A stretch of 64,000 bases of DNA from Pomphorhynchus laevis (GCA_012934845.2 WNNJ02001991.1:60526-124525), one strand, 5' to 3'; positions 44,101-56,245 are shown, numbered from the stretch's first letter. The notes: generated from the letters alone by a model not told the origin. A program made the numbers and translations.

Positions 44101-45403
44101 AAGAATATAATAAATCTCAAGGGTAACTAAAGTGATATCGAATGAAGTAAAGATGCTCCGATCCTACAAATTATTTGATTAAAATATAAATAAAGGATTA
44201 TTGGAGCTGTACCAAAAGATGGGAAAATTGTATTTGATATTTTGCTAACCTCTGTTATCATCTACAGAAAATTACGTGAAGATGTTTTACAAAAAAATTA
44301 CATCTTCAGAAAATATAATAATTGTTGCCTTGACAATTACCTATGCGATAATTAAGTGCATCGTTTATTGATTATTTACTTCTATTCGAAGTAGTTGGTA
44401 CATATCCGACTATAATTAAATATTAGTTAAATAAATTAGTAAAAACGGTATTAATTAAAAATATAAAATTTTAAGCTTGTTCATGAATAATTAATATCAG
44501 ATATGGTATGTGTACGCTACGGTATATGCTACACGCCTTTTCATTGGTAATGCTAATGTCATATTCTGATAAACATATTTTGGTGTGCAAAGATCACTGA
44601 ATTCGTGGAAATATCCCCTAAAGTTATCAATAGTCCTCTACAAATTTCTCTTACGTATTATAGTTGAATGCGACCTTGTAGAAGATCTGCTTCCTGGCCT
44701 GTCATATGGCTGATAATATCCCTGATCGGATGTCGAAGCATATAAGGAATAGAGGAAACAATTGAACGCATACCATATCATATATGGTGTATGTACGATA
44801 AGAGTGACTTGATCCATCATTTGATGTTTCAAAATTTCACAGGCCCTTTAACCGAAAAGATCCGTAATTTTTAACCCAAAAATAGCTATAATCGAGATAT
44901 GTTTTTGAATTTATATCAATATCCCAGTCGTTCATAGACGACAATATACAGGCTGTTATAATATTTACTTGAACTGTTACTTGATATGTGTAAATTGCCT
45001 GTGCGACAGGATTGAGCATTGCTTATTACATTCTTACAATTTTAGAAATGTAAGAATGTGAAGAAATGAATTGTGAAAAATATAAGACTTTAAAAAATCA
45101 AGTTTACCATTCCGATACAAACACTTCAATCTAAAAATTTTAGTTTCTAAATTGAAAAGCGACAAAATTATTTAAAAATAATTGACTACAGAAGAATTCA
45201 GCAATAAATACTTTCAGCAGATTCAATAAAATCTACTGTTTGCAATAGAAATCTGTAAAAACATTTGAGTTGATGGGCTGTTGAGTTTTGTAAACTTTTC
45301 CTATATCCAATTCGGCCTACTTAAATAGCTTTTTAATTCGTCATGTGTTAGTTATTATCTAACTATATTTTAGATCATTAAAGAAATGTAATTTTAATTT
45401 TAG
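41161..45403 (+). other. TfIIA-L intron after the N-terminal exon
   Basis: 4.2 kb of AT-rich DNA with no gene. A decayed hammerhead-like motif lies at 43,993-44,018. Confidence 0.7.
43993..44018 (+). ncRNA. Decayed hammerhead-like motif, second family
   Basis: CTGACAA, A, GACC ... GAGT, GAAAC. The core is off consensus by one base (CTGACGA expected) and stem II has mismatches. A sister at 61,887-61,911 has CTGACGA, GACC/GATC and GAAG. The flanks gattac(a/g)atttc are shared, so both descend from one element family. Confidence 0.4.
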
Positions 45404-45680
45404 GTTTGGCAAGTTAAGCTAGATTCTACTAAAGCCTTAGAAAATCTCAATGGGGCTGAGCACCCGCGGCATAACGTAGCAATGCCAATTACGACTATGA
45501 TAGCACCTTCGCATAATGCAGTGCTAGCAAATCGGATTGAAGAATCGCGCTATGCCTATCAACAGAAGTTAGCTCAAAATTTGTCCAATATGAATTCTAA
45601 ATCGGAGCCCTTGGATTTCAGCAAATGTACAGGATTTAATTTAGGCAAAATTAGGTTTCAAGGCCATGAACAACAATCTG
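45404..45680 (+). CDS. TfIIA-L: TfIIA-L exon: end of N-terminal domain and start of linker
   Basis: Begins VWQVKLDSTKALENLNG, completing the helical N-terminal domain (family: LWxxKLxxSKAV). A divergent linker follows (AMPITTMIAPSHNAVLANRI, SRYAYQQKLAQNLSNMN). Acceptor ttttag, donor tctg|gtacgt, leaving phase 1, which the next exon resolves. Confidence 0.9.
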
Positions 45681-46035
45681 GTACGTATTTTAGTCTTCTT
45701 AATTAAATCATATGATAGATTTAATATCAATAAATCGAGTTAGCTTCTGCTTTTTATTAATTTTAATTTTTTTCTGTCTATTAAATTAAGGCATTTTACG
45801 AAATTTTTAGCCATAGTATGCCGTCTCGAATAACTTTGTATATTTATAATTTCATCAAAATTGCATAAAAATTTGTTTCTATAATTTTATACATCCTTAT
45901 ATTTATTAACACAATTGATTTCTTTTTGTTAATTTAACATGTCTATTTAAGAAAGTTAAGCCGTTTTAAGTCAATGATTACTTTTATAAATCTCTTTACG
46001 AACATTTGCTATCTAAACGATATTATTTTTTATAG

Positions 46036-46256
46036 CATCCTCGCTTCTAACTATGCGAGAACGTCTTCAAAATGCGGCATCTGTGCGGCCCCAAGGTAAC
46101 AACGCGACAATTAGTCAATCGGTAAATATTCTTAATCGGCATCAATTGCGAAATAACTTGATTCCTGGTGGAACATTGCACGATTCAAATACCTCAAACC
46201 TGTTAAATCTTCGGCGCTCTGCCCATGAACTATTAAAAAATCAAACAAGCAATCAG
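46036..46256 (+). CDS. TfIIA-L: TfIIA-L exon: central linker
   Basis: Continues the frame from phase 1: ASSLLTMRERLQNAASV, NILNRHQLRNNLIPGG, LLNLRRSAHELLKNQT. Low-complexity polar linker typical of the non-conserved middle of TFIIA-L. Acceptor ttatag, donor cag|gtattg, exit phase 0. Confidence 0.85.
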
Positions 46257-46302
46257 GTATTGTATAAAATTATTTCGAAATGAAATCAAAATATTAAGAA
46301 TA

Positions 46303-46440
46303 TTAATTTTATTAATTTTATTAATAAATTATTATTTAATTATTAAATATTGATTTAGCATTATTATGTTTTGCTTATTTTATAATTATATTAAATACGT
46401 AGACTCAGTTAGCTGATTTGATTGATTAATATATTTGATT
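46303..46440 (+). repeat. R1 repeat, partial copy
   Basis: Matches the 3' half of R1, ending gactcagttagctgatttga. It lies just inside the intron after the 46,036-46,256 exon. Confidence 0.8.
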
Positions 46441-46723
46441 TTATTTTAATCGCAGATAAAATATTTCTCAGAAGCGAATTGAAATTTGAACGGAATGATG
46501 TCGAATATAAATATTCTAATACTTTGTATTAGAATTAGTAGGTAAACTTTGTACTAGAATAAATATTAGAATAATAATATATTTTGTATTAGAATAAGAT
46601 ACTATATGATCAAATTTAATCCGAGGAAATACGTCCCTAACACGTATTTGACCCTGCTGCTATGCTGGGTAGACGAGTTAGGGGCCGAAACCTGATAGCA
46701 TAGCAGTTCCTCCTGATGACCTC

Positions 46724-46945
46724 TAATTCTTATTCTGATACAACGTCTGTTATTTATTAGTCAATTCATAAAAATGACGTTTATTTTAAATTTCATTTTT
46801 TTTAACTTGATTTAAATTATAGAAAATCTAAAAACAATTATTAATTTTATTATTTAATTATTAAATTTTGATTTAGCATTATTATGTTTTGTTTATTTTA
46901 TAATTATATTAAATACGTAGACTCAGTTAGCTGATTTAATTATAT
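46724..46945 (+). repeat. R1 repeat copy
   Basis: Close copy of 7823-8045 and 56,030-56,245, preceded by agcagttcctcctgatgacc, also seen before the 56-kb copy. Confidence 0.85.
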
Positions 46946-47140
46946 GCGTTTTGTACACAGCAATGGCTCTTTCATCCTGTCGCGCAATAATATTTTCGAG
47001 GGCCGCTTGTATTATTAGCTTCTCAATACGCTGATACATTACGAATTTGGCACCCAGATTTAATATTGCTTCCTTTGGATTTGCTATATATGTTTGTTGT
47101 AACGTGTGCAATGACGTTCCTGATGATGACCGCAAAATTT
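46945..47140 (-). other. Orphan exon-like coding stretch
   Basis: A minus-strand open stretch of about 65 residues (RSSSGTSLHTLQQTY, ANPKEAILNLGAKFVMYQRI, EKLIIQAALENIIARQDER) looks like real protein with a helical C-terminal part. It is cut by the R1 copy at 46,945. A 3' splice acceptor (atcatcag) could precede it at about 47,119. Family unknown. Confidence 0.4.
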
Positions 47141-47792
47141 GAAAACAAAAAGTATTTGACTCTTCTAGATTTTTCTACTATTATTATAATTATAATATAG
47201 AATTATATTTATTGTATCCAGGAAGTAACAATTGTTAACAGCTTTTACTGAATGATGTAACTAAACAAGAATGATCAACATATAAAAAATTAGGATTCAA
47301 AGAGTAAAAATCGATTAAAGAACAAATTAAGTGCAGTAAGCCAAGATACATTGCAAGCAAGAGCAGTGTGGAGAGTTAATATCCTAAGTAAATAACTTTC
47401 CCAATCCTAGCTCTCTGTAATTCCTTAATAAAAACATACCTTACTTACAACCCATAAAAAGTGGGATATATAAAAAGTGGATATACATTATATAATATAT
47501 ATTATAAATAATATATAATAAAATATATAATATATATTACATACACTTATTCACTGGCCCTAATTTTGAATTTCTTAATTTAAACAAATGATGCTGTAAA
47601 AAGCAAAAATTTTATAAAATTTTATTTTAAACGGGAAAATATAGAAAATAAAAAATATACTGCTTTTAAAATTATGAAATTTTTTTAAAATTTTAAAAAT
47701 ATAGTTTACATTTTAATATAGCAATCTAATTAAAAGATAAACAATGCGTGCTATTCTAATTAAAAGATAAATTATATAGTTGATATTTTTGA

Positions 47793-48933
47793 TTATCTGC
47801 GAACCCGCATTGCAACACAAGCCAGCGCATGACATTCCCAAGACACTTCATGTATCCATTCGACAGCAAGTTTATTGCATAGTTCAGTGACTTCCTCAAG
47901 TTCTTCTCGATTTCTAACAGGCGTATCAACTGACGTAAGCCAATCGTTATTGATCCAATTTTTTATCCAACTATTCATACAGTTTACCGGATACTCATCG
48001 CTACAGCAGATTGTCAATGAATCTAATTTGCATTCAATGGCAGTTTTTAAAGCTATAATACAACCACAAAGACCTGCTCTATTAAAAGAATATTTGTCCA
48101 CGGGAAAGATTTTCTTAATATTTCGATTGTCACCACTTTCCCAAAATACGGAACAGCCGGTACAAACTCCTGGTCGACTTAATGAGCAAACATATACGCG
48201 CTGTCGAGAAGTTGGAATAAAGTTATCCATTTGGGCAAGTGCCTCCTGTGCTAACATCTTGGCGGCTTCGGAGGAAGAACATGATTGAAGTGGTTTTAAC
48301 ACAACTGATATAATATCATCGTCAAAAGAATATTTTTTTATTTCCGTAAGATCACTATATATCGTCAGTAGTGGTTTCTCGTGCTGAACTGCCATTCTAA
48401 TAGCAATATCGACAGCGTAGTGTAAAGATTGCTCCACATCTTTACAGTCATGTAATATTTTATGAACATTAAGGCAAGGCCATTGATGTGACCAATGCAT
48501 ACCAATAGCCGTTCGAACAGAATTATCACTGCTAACCACAGCAATGTAAACTTCATTCGGAAATTCCAAGTCGGTAAGCCAGCTCAAAGCACTACTGATT
48601 GATGATGCACGGTTTCTTAACCGTAGCTTTCGTAACTTATATGCTTTCGCTACTGCATTCCGTCGCTTGCGACCGGGAAGGAGCTTATCCAAATCTGTAA
48701 GTGTACCCAATTCTTGTCGAGCATCAGCGGTCTTCTCTATCTCAGAAGATAAAGCGATGAGAGTTGAATTAGCGCCTTCTTGTGCCAATTGATCGGCCTT
48801 TGCCTTATTAATGGCATCTGTATGGCCAAGTATATGCTCCCATATTACATTAATCTGACCGCAAAGATAATCAAGATGTTCTAAATCTGCCCTGTTCTTT
48901 ATTGGTTCACCATTTGCTAATCGCCAATGCCTT
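47793..48933 (-). CDS. Tandem RNase H1-like protein, 5'-incomplete exon inside a TfIIA-L intron
   Basis: 379-codon open exon on the minus strand, opening after a possible acceptor (ctaaag, with a ctaac branch-like site) and ending at TAA 47,793. Domain 1 (residues 1-55) is the C-terminal half of an RNase H1 fold: WRLANGEPIKNRADLEHL, NVIWEHILGHTDA, KADQLAQEGA, keeping the His and final Asp. Domain 2 (about 124-235) starts NEVYIAVVSSDN. Domain 3 (about 243-379) follows RNase H1 throughout (VYVCSLSRPG, FNRAGLCGCIIALKTAIE, SWIKNWINNDWLTS, LAVEWIHEVSW) but lacks the catalytic acids (NRAE becomes NRAG, YTDS becomes CCSD). The N-terminal half of domain 1 was not found before the LINE at 49.8 kb. It could be a live gene with displaced 5' exons or a broken duplicate. 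Confidence 0.7.
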
Positions 48934-49795
48934 CTTTAGTAGACTGTTAGCGTCGGCATGACAGGAATGGCGAGACATTCAGATAATATGTAAATTATCA
49001 AAATATAAAAAATTTAAATTTGAAGTGGAAAATACTATGCATTCAAACATTCCATTGTGATATATATTGGGATTTACATTGTGATTCTGATGATGATAGC
49101 GGGAGTTATCGAAATATTGTATTTAAATAAGGAAACTTATTTTCTTCTTTGTTGCAGTAAACTTATCTAATTGTGAATTTTATTTCCAAAAAATAATACA
49201 ATATGTAAAAAATCTTTTTTGCTTATTGATAAACCAAAATTGATAGTTTTTTGGCTTTAATAGTTCAATAAAAACTGAACTATTTTAAGCTTTTTAATTT
49301 TTGATGCCAGTACAGTGGTAGCTTACAACATAAGTTCATAAATGTTTTGGTGTTGATAAGTCGATCAAATTTTTTTAAAATAACACTGATGTGACATTTA
49401 TCTTATAAATTTCAGATCAATGCTTGAAATTGCTGCCTTTGTTTTACTAATAAATAATACATTGTATAAATTAAATAAATAAATGTAGTATAAAAGATAT
49501 TTTGCTTGAATCTCGAACATTTCTTTACGTTTCTTAATCTGTTAACTTTCTGAAATATATTGATATTCTTGATCTTATATTTTGTATAAGGTCAAAATAT
49601 TATATAATGTTAAAACATTAATAATTACATTAATAATTATATTGTTATTAATTATATTAATATTAATTGCGCTAATATTGTATGTTGACCTTATAAGGTC
49701 GATATTTATTGAGCTTGTGTTTTTTAATGTTAACACGTTTTAGTTTTTGTTCCCCAAAGAAGACAATAAGCCAACAGCCTTACTCCACATTTTAG
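48934..49795. other. AT-rich intronic DNA, no gene
   Basis: No RNase H-like upstream exon and no repeat recognised. Confidence 0.45.
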
Positions 49796-52497
49796 TTTTT
49801 TAAATCCATCACCTCAATGGTCAACTCCCCACTGACCGGAGGAGTTTTCATTGTCGGGTGCCGTGTGACCAGGCAGTTATATGAAGACAGCGAAAGAGGC
49901 ATCAACATCCGAAGAGGACTAGCTTTCATGTAGGAACGTGGAATGCCATCTCACTGACGAGGAAGGAACCAAAATTAGTTGAAGAGATGGTTCGCTTCGG
50001 CCTTGAAATAGTCAGAATGACTTACCTTCACTATTCTGGAACTGGAACTAAACTTTTGGATAAAGGTTGGGGCTTGAACTATTCGGGTGTTACTAACGGA
50101 AAGCGACGACAAGCGGGTATAGGGATACTTACAAGTCTTCGATTGTCGTTCGTGGTAGAAAGGTTTAACCTGGTGAACTAAAGGCGAGCGTCTCTGAGAC
50201 TTTTAGTAAAAGAGGAAAAGGGGATAACTGTTGTGTGTGTATGCTCCCAACATTATCTCGGAATACGCATCCTTCGTGGAAGATCTTCGGGCTCTGCTTG
50301 ATAGTACGCATGTTGGAGATTCCCTCGTTTTAGTGGGTGACTTCAATGTTCATGTTGGTAGCGACAGTAGCACTTATTTGACAGTAGCGACAGTCACACT
50401 TGTTTGAAGAGAAGGGATGAGCTGTCAACCTATCACTACCTTGTAGTTAGTAAGCTTCGATGGCAGGATCGGATGCTAAACAAGCCTAGTAAATCCAAAC
50501 GTTGTGTGAGGGCGCGCTGAGAGCGTCTAATAGATGTTTCTGTCAAAGAACCATTTTCTGGCTACATCCGGGAGGACTTATCTCGGTTGCCAGAAGTGGT
50601 GAAGATCATTGAACTGGAATGGAGGATGTTCAGATCCTCGCTTGCCAAAGCAACTGTGAAAAGTTGTGGCTCGAAGCCATTAGGTGCTTTTCGTAGAGCA
50701 AATACTTGAACTGCTTGTTGGACACCAACAGTTAGAGATTTCGTCCAACAGAAAAAGCTGGCTTATAAGGATACTTTGTTAGATAAATCAGTGAAAGCTG
50801 TAGACAAGTACCGAAGGGCAAATAGAGCTTCAGCTTGAGCAGTTACCGAGGCGAAGAAGGCGGCTTGGGAGAAGTTTGGAGAGCACTTAGAACTTGATTA
50901 TAGATCAGCTTCGAAGATGTTTTTGAGGACGATCAGGAACCTTCGTGTTGGAAAACATAAACTCCTTAACATGTCTATGACAAGAGAGGATCTATGCTGA
51001 CTGACATTGAAGAAATTCTAGGTTGTTGGAAGGAGCATATTGGGAGTCTCCTTAATCCGATCGATATGCCTTATATTGTAGAAGTAGAGCCTTTAGAACC
51101 AACAGAGCTCATCTCTATGGAAGATGTCATTGATGTTTTTAAAAACTTTGTAATGGCAAGTCTTCTGGAGTAGACGAGATTCGACCTGAAGCTTTAAAGG
51201 CTCTCGACGTTGTTGGCATGAAGTGACAAGCACGGATCTTCAATGTTTCATTGAAGTCTAGCAAGGTTCCTAGTGAGTTACGAACTGGGGTGGTGGTACC
51301 GATCTTTAATACAGGTGACCGAAGAGTGTGTTATAATTATCGGGGCATCACTCTTCTTAGCCAAACTTGTTAGGTATTTGCTAGGATTCTTGAGATAAGG
51401 ATACGGCCTGTAGTTGAGGCTCAGTTGCAAGAGGAACAATGCGGCTTTTGTGTAGCTGTGGCTTCTCTGTATGAACAAAATATGAGTTGTGTTAGTGTTC
51501 TAATAGGAAGTCTGAATCATTTCCAGTAGGCGTTGGGCTTCGTCAAGGTTGTTATTTGTCTCCACTTTTGTTCCGTGTTTACATGGACAAAATTTCGAGA
51601 CGTGCTGCTCTGACGGATGTCAGTCTTCAGTTCGGTTCCATCAGGATACTTTCTATCTCTGCTATCTCTGCTTTTCTCTGCTATATACTATCTCTGCTTT
51701 TTTGCAGATGACGTTGTTTTGCTGGCTTCTTGTCCTGAGCACTTACAATGCCTACTAGATCGATTTACGATGGAATGCTGAGCAGCAGGGATGTTGGTTA
51801 TTATCTCCAAGACTGTCTCTATGTGTTCGTTTCGGATTCAGGTGCCAATGTGAATCCGGATTGGGGAACAGATTCTTCCTGATGTGGAGGATTATAAGTA
51901 TCTTGGGGTATTATTCTCAAAGGACGGCAGGGACATCAAGGATATTGAGAAGCAGATTTGTGCAGCTAATGCAGCAATGCGTTCTTTGTACAGGTCTGTC
52001 GTGGTGAAGCGGGAGTTGAGTCTTTGGGCAAAGCCTTCGGTTTACCGCGCAATCTTGGATCCTATATTAACCTATGGTCATGAACGTTGGGTTATGGCTG
52101 AAAGGATAATATCTCGGATACATGCGCCCAAAATGAGGTTCCTTCGCTGTGTGGCCGACCTTAGCCTTATAGATAAGGCCAGGAATTCTGTAATCCGGGA
52201 TGGACTTAGTAAATTCGCTGCTTCTCCACATCGAAGGGAGTCAGCTGAGGTGGCTATGACACGTTCTAAGCATGTCTATTGATCGCCTTCCTTTAAGAGT
52301 TTTCTAGGCCGGACTTTCTGGAAAGAGACCTCGAGGTAGAACTCGATACCGGTGGATACATCAAATCTCGAAATTGGCCGAAGACCGCCTTGCGCTATCT
52401 GAAAGATAACTCTGGTCTGTCGCCCAGGATTGCGATGTCTGGAGTAGTTTGGTTCGTGCAATGTCTCTACGACCCGACACCCGGACCAGCTGTTGAC
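49796..52497 (+). pseudogene. Decayed LINE of RTE/Nimb-like type in TfIIA-L intron
   Basis: Second LINE type in the window. Endonuclease pieces: RRQAGIGILTS near 50,100 and VYAPNIISEYASFVEDLRAL, LVLVGDFNVHVGSDSSTY near 50,230-50,370. RT pieces: GLRQGCYLSPLLFRVYMDKI near 51,535, FADDVVLLAS near 51,705, then the clean frame 51,884-52,282 (EDYKYLGVLFSKDGRDIKDI, AAMRSLYRSVVVKRELSLWA, ILTYGHERWVMAERIISRIH). The tail KRPRGRTRYRWIHQISKLAE ends near 52,495. The wording resembles abundant fish LINEs; the clade is unsure. It is oriented with the host gene and frame-broken many times. Confidence 0.8.
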
Positions 52498-52767
52498 AAG
52501 AAAAAATCTTGTTTATTATTTGTTTTTTCTTGTCAAGAAATTGTTGTTGTTGAATACATCACATGCTGACCAATACTTTATTTTTCAGTCGTTTTTGCTA
52601 TGAACCTAAAACGTTAAGTAATATGTATATTGCTATATTAATTTAGTAATAATAATAAATTTAGTGTGCATATTTATTAATAATTAACAAATTTAAATAA
52701 ATAATTATATTTATTTAGCTTTTATCATATTTATACTCAACATTTACGACTCTTGTTTTTATTTAAG

Positions 52768-52923
52768 AACAAATTAGGAATGAATTCAGTCATCAAGGAA
52801 GAGCCGCGATTTTATCTTCAGCATCGCCCTCTTACTAACCAAAAGTTATACGAGGCAGCAAAATCTAACAGGAATGAACACGACATGTTATTATCCCAAG
52901 CAAAAAGCAATTATTCTCAACAG
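52768..52923 (+). CDS. TfIIA-L: TfIIA-L exon: linker
   Basis: 52 codons, phase 0 to 0, acceptor tttaag and donor cag|gtaatg. Encodes NKLGMNSVIKEEPRFYLQHR, PLTNQKLYEAAKSNRN and HDMLLSQAKSNYSQQ. The VIKEEP segment resembles a SUMO consensus (psi-K-x-E). Not conserved enough for homology alone; frame, phase and position support it. Confidence 0.75.
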
Positions 52924-54089
52924 GTAATGTAATTTTGTATAATGCTGTATTTTTTAATACACAATGGTTGCATTTGAAAATTGTATCTTCGTACATTAAT
53001 ACACTGAGATAACTTATATTTAGTTAGTTTTAATGATAATTTTTACAAAATCTCTCCACGATATCTCTTAGATTCAAGTTCGGAATTCACTCATACCCAT
53101 GGCGGTTAATCGATTCTGTTTATCTAACGAACTTTGTATTTTATTCTAAAATCTAATGTTAACAAATCTAGTAACATATTTTAGCTGTCAGTTGTGGCTA
53201 GATACTAAAATGTAGTTGAACATATTTAGATAGCATTTATACGCAAAACGAGAAAGAATTCAAGAGACTATTTATCTACGTTTGAGCGCCGAAGAACTTC
53301 TTTTATGACTATCTACTTAAATCCCTTTCGCTAAAATTTGGGTCTAGTGATCCGTAATCGAATACGACCATATATATGAAAGTGAAAAGAACGCCATTCC
53401 AAATTCTATAAAAAGATACGACTAAATAAATTAAACGATTTTCCACATGAGAGTTAAAGTATTTTCGCACGAATCCACTACTCAAGCTACCAAAAAAAAA
53501 CTGGAACCCACTCACATATCTCGAATTTTCTAATCATGCTATCTTCCTCCCAACACCACAACTATATATATCTGATTAATGTATTGATTTTCAATACAAT
53601 AGTTCGAAGTTTACATAAAATGAAGTGCATCAATGTTTCAAAAGCCAGTTCATAATTAAAAAGAAATTACTAAATTTATAATTTTAAAAAGAAAATAATT
53701 AAAATAATTTTAATTTTGCAAAAATAATTCTTTATAAGTCATTTTGTCTCAAGTTAATTATACACTGATCGAAATCCCCTGAAGAACCAGAAGATTATTT
53801 TTGCATAAAGTATAATTTAGAGAGAACATTTTATTTTGTAATTACTTAGAGTAATTAACTGGATTTTCGGGGTCAAGTGTTGATAAAATTAATTAAATAA
53901 TCGTATGAAATCTGATATATTTCAAAATACCAGATTACTACTATATCACCCGTGACGCAACCGATATATTTATAATGTAAATATAATTGTAAATATAATT
54001 CACACAATGCTTTAGAATATCGAAAAGTTCTAACTTTTTAATTGAATTTGAATGAGGAATGTGACGGTGTGATAACATTTAAATTTAAT
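52924..54089. other. AT-rich TfIIA-L intron, no gene
   Basis: No coding or repeat signal recognised. Confidence 0.5.
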
Positions 54090-54241
54090 AAAAGCTGGCA
54101 AAGACCATCCCAAAATTTATTCAACAGAATATTTCGAAAATTTATAAGTGTTCAAGCTAATTACAATTACTGAAGATGATGCCGGCTAGGCATCGAAATA
54201 TTTGGTTGAATAAATTTTGCGATGTTTTTGCAAGCTTTCTT
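54090..54241. repeat. Inverted repeat enclosing a hammerhead-like ribozyme
   Basis: Left arm 54,090-54,137 and right arm 54,195-54,241 pair over about 45 bases (shared caaaatttattcaac, aatatttcg). Between them lies a hammerhead core. The pairing directly follows GAAA, so it could act as a long stem III. Confidence 0.75.
54170..54198 (+). ncRNA. Hammerhead-like ribozyme
   Basis: CTGAAGA 54,170-54,176; stem II GATGCC 54,178-54,183 with GGCATC 54,189-54,194 (6 perfect pairs), loop GGCTA; GAAA 54,195-54,198. The sequence after GAAA (TATTTGGTTGAATAAATTTT) pairs with AAATTTATTCAAC..AATATTT upstream, leaving a UUC cleavage-site candidate near 54,133-54,135. Stem I is not clear. The best-formed ribozyme candidate in the window. 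Confidence 0.6.
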
Positions 54242-55342
54242 CAAATTTAAATTCTAACTTTTGAATTACCTTGAATATTGCTAATTTATTCTAAATTTTA
54301 TAAATTTTACAAAGTACGGAACATAACAAATATTTAAGATTTTTAAATACTTTATATTTAAAATATTTAATTTATTTCTTTTAAAAAAGAAATAAAGAAG
54401 TATTTTTCATAAGAAATAAAAAAAATATTTACACTAAGAAATAACATAATAAACAGATATTCAAACGGTATGCAATCAATGATGCCATTTATAATATAAA
54501 ATGCATATTAAAGAATAATCAGAGATAAATTTGCATCCAAATTTTAATTCATTAATATTCAATAAGGTCAATATTCAATTGACCTCTCTCTGTGAATATT
54601 ACGGACCAGGTATGTTATGCCCTTACATATGTGGTAGCTTAGTTTCGCCCTTTAGCAAAATCACCGTATACTTTTTATTTCACTTACCCAATTAAATCCT
54701 CTTATATTCCCCTTTACACCCTTGAATCCCCATTTGCTGCTTTAAATTTCATTTACTTTAGTTAACCACATTTATGTGTTTCCCTTTAACCGGTGAGAGC
54801 CAATAATACTATGAGTTTGACTGGAATTTGTAATTCTTTAACTGTATCAATCTCAAATTTATGTTTAGTTTTTGATGATGAATGCTACGAATATTTACAT
54901 TATAAATATTAATTATTGTATAAATTACATATAAATCGATTTATCATTAATATTGATAAATATTAATAAAGACTATTTCAAGGCCGGAGCGATTTACCTT
55001 CCTCAATCATTTATTTACCCTTCAGTGAAGTAACATTCCACGTTTCTGTGGATAGACCAGTCCAAACGTCGCGAACCAAGCGTCGACGTTTGGTTCGCCC
55101 ATTCCGCGCAACTGCCCGAGCGCACGTCACCCGACTTTGACAATTCATCTAATCAGTAATGAGATGTCCATCGTTTTGATTTTGATTAATTGGATTATAT
55201 CTCGCCGTCGATGTTTTTGTTCAGTTATTTGCTGTCCCCAATTAATATTTTACACTTCACTTGTATTTTACAACTAATTATATTTGCATTACCGCCAATA
55301 CACAACCTTTTGTATTTTTCTTTAATAAAAACGCATATTTAG
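54242..55342. other. AT-rich TfIIA-L intron, no gene
   Basis: Contains a short GC-richer inverted repeat near 55,049-55,100 (ccaaacgtcgcgaaccaagc, gtcgacgtttgg). Otherwise empty. Confidence 0.5.
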
Positions 55343-55918
55343 CTCATTAACGCTGCTGCTGCAGTGGTCTCTTCGCCATCGACGTACCCAAATAGTCGAC
55401 ATCAGCAGCAACAAAGTAGCTTTAACCAACAGAATGTACAAACATCGATTAATCTGAACTCACTATTGCAGCAACATCACCCCGCACTGGCATCACATCA
55501 GCACATGTACATTAAACAATTATTACTTGATCAGCAATTAAAATCAGCAACAAATAACAGCGGCAATAGTAATTTAAATGTTGATAAACATCAATTTTAC
55601 CCCAATCAACATCAGCGTAACCAGCTACAAAATAATTCCCATCAGCATAAACGGAAGCATTCGGATGATGACGAATTGGATGATGACGAAGACAACGTCG
55701 GCGATGGCGGCGGAGGTAGCGCTAAGATGAGCCACAATAACACTTTTCCTCAGTTCGATGGACAGGTCGACGATCAATCAATTGGCAGAACACGACCGTT
55801 AGACGCACCGATTAGCGGGGAGGACACTAGTGATGAAGATGATGACGAGCTAGATCGATTCGCATCTGTGATTGCGCCTGAGTTCTCTGAATCAAACGAT
55901 ACATTCGTAACAAAGGAG
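55343..55918 (+). CDS. TfIIA-L: TfIIA-L exon: Gln-rich linker, acidic region and putative Taspase1 site
   Basis: 192 codons, phase 0 to 0, acceptor tatttag, donor gag|gtactt. Begins LINAAAAVVSSPSTYPNS, then Gln/His/Asn-rich stretches (HQQQQSSFNQQN, LNSLLQQHHPALASHQH). A basic-acidic patch (HKRKHSDDDELDDDEDN) follows, then FPQFDGQVDDQ, which fits the Taspase1 cleavage pattern Q-hydrophobic-D-G with downstream acidic residues. In human TFIIA the site QVDG lies in the same place, ahead of the acidic region. It ends GEDTSDEDDDELDRFASVIA ... TKE. Confidence 0.9.
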
Positions 55919-56029
55919 GTACTTTACTTATTTCATAAAAAATTTTGTATTTAAATGTGTCTTTAAATATAAGATTTTTTTATTTATTGTAATTTTACAA
56001 TAAATTATACGCTATTATATAGAAGTTAT

Positions 56030-56245
56030 AGCAGTTCCTCCTGATGACCTCTAATCCTTATTCTGATACATCGTCTGATATTTATATGTCAATTCATAAA
56101 AATGACGTTTATTTTAAATTTTATTTTTTATTTTTATTTTTTAACTTGATTTAAATTATAGAAAATCTAAAAACAATTATTAATTTTATTATTTAATTAT
56201 TAAATTTTGATTTAGCATTATTATGTTTTGTTTATTTTATATTAA
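56030..56245 (+). repeat. R1 repeat copy
   Basis: Close copy of 46,724-46,945, with the same agcagttcctcctgatgacc lead-in, truncated before the gactcagttagctgattt end. Confidence 0.8.
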
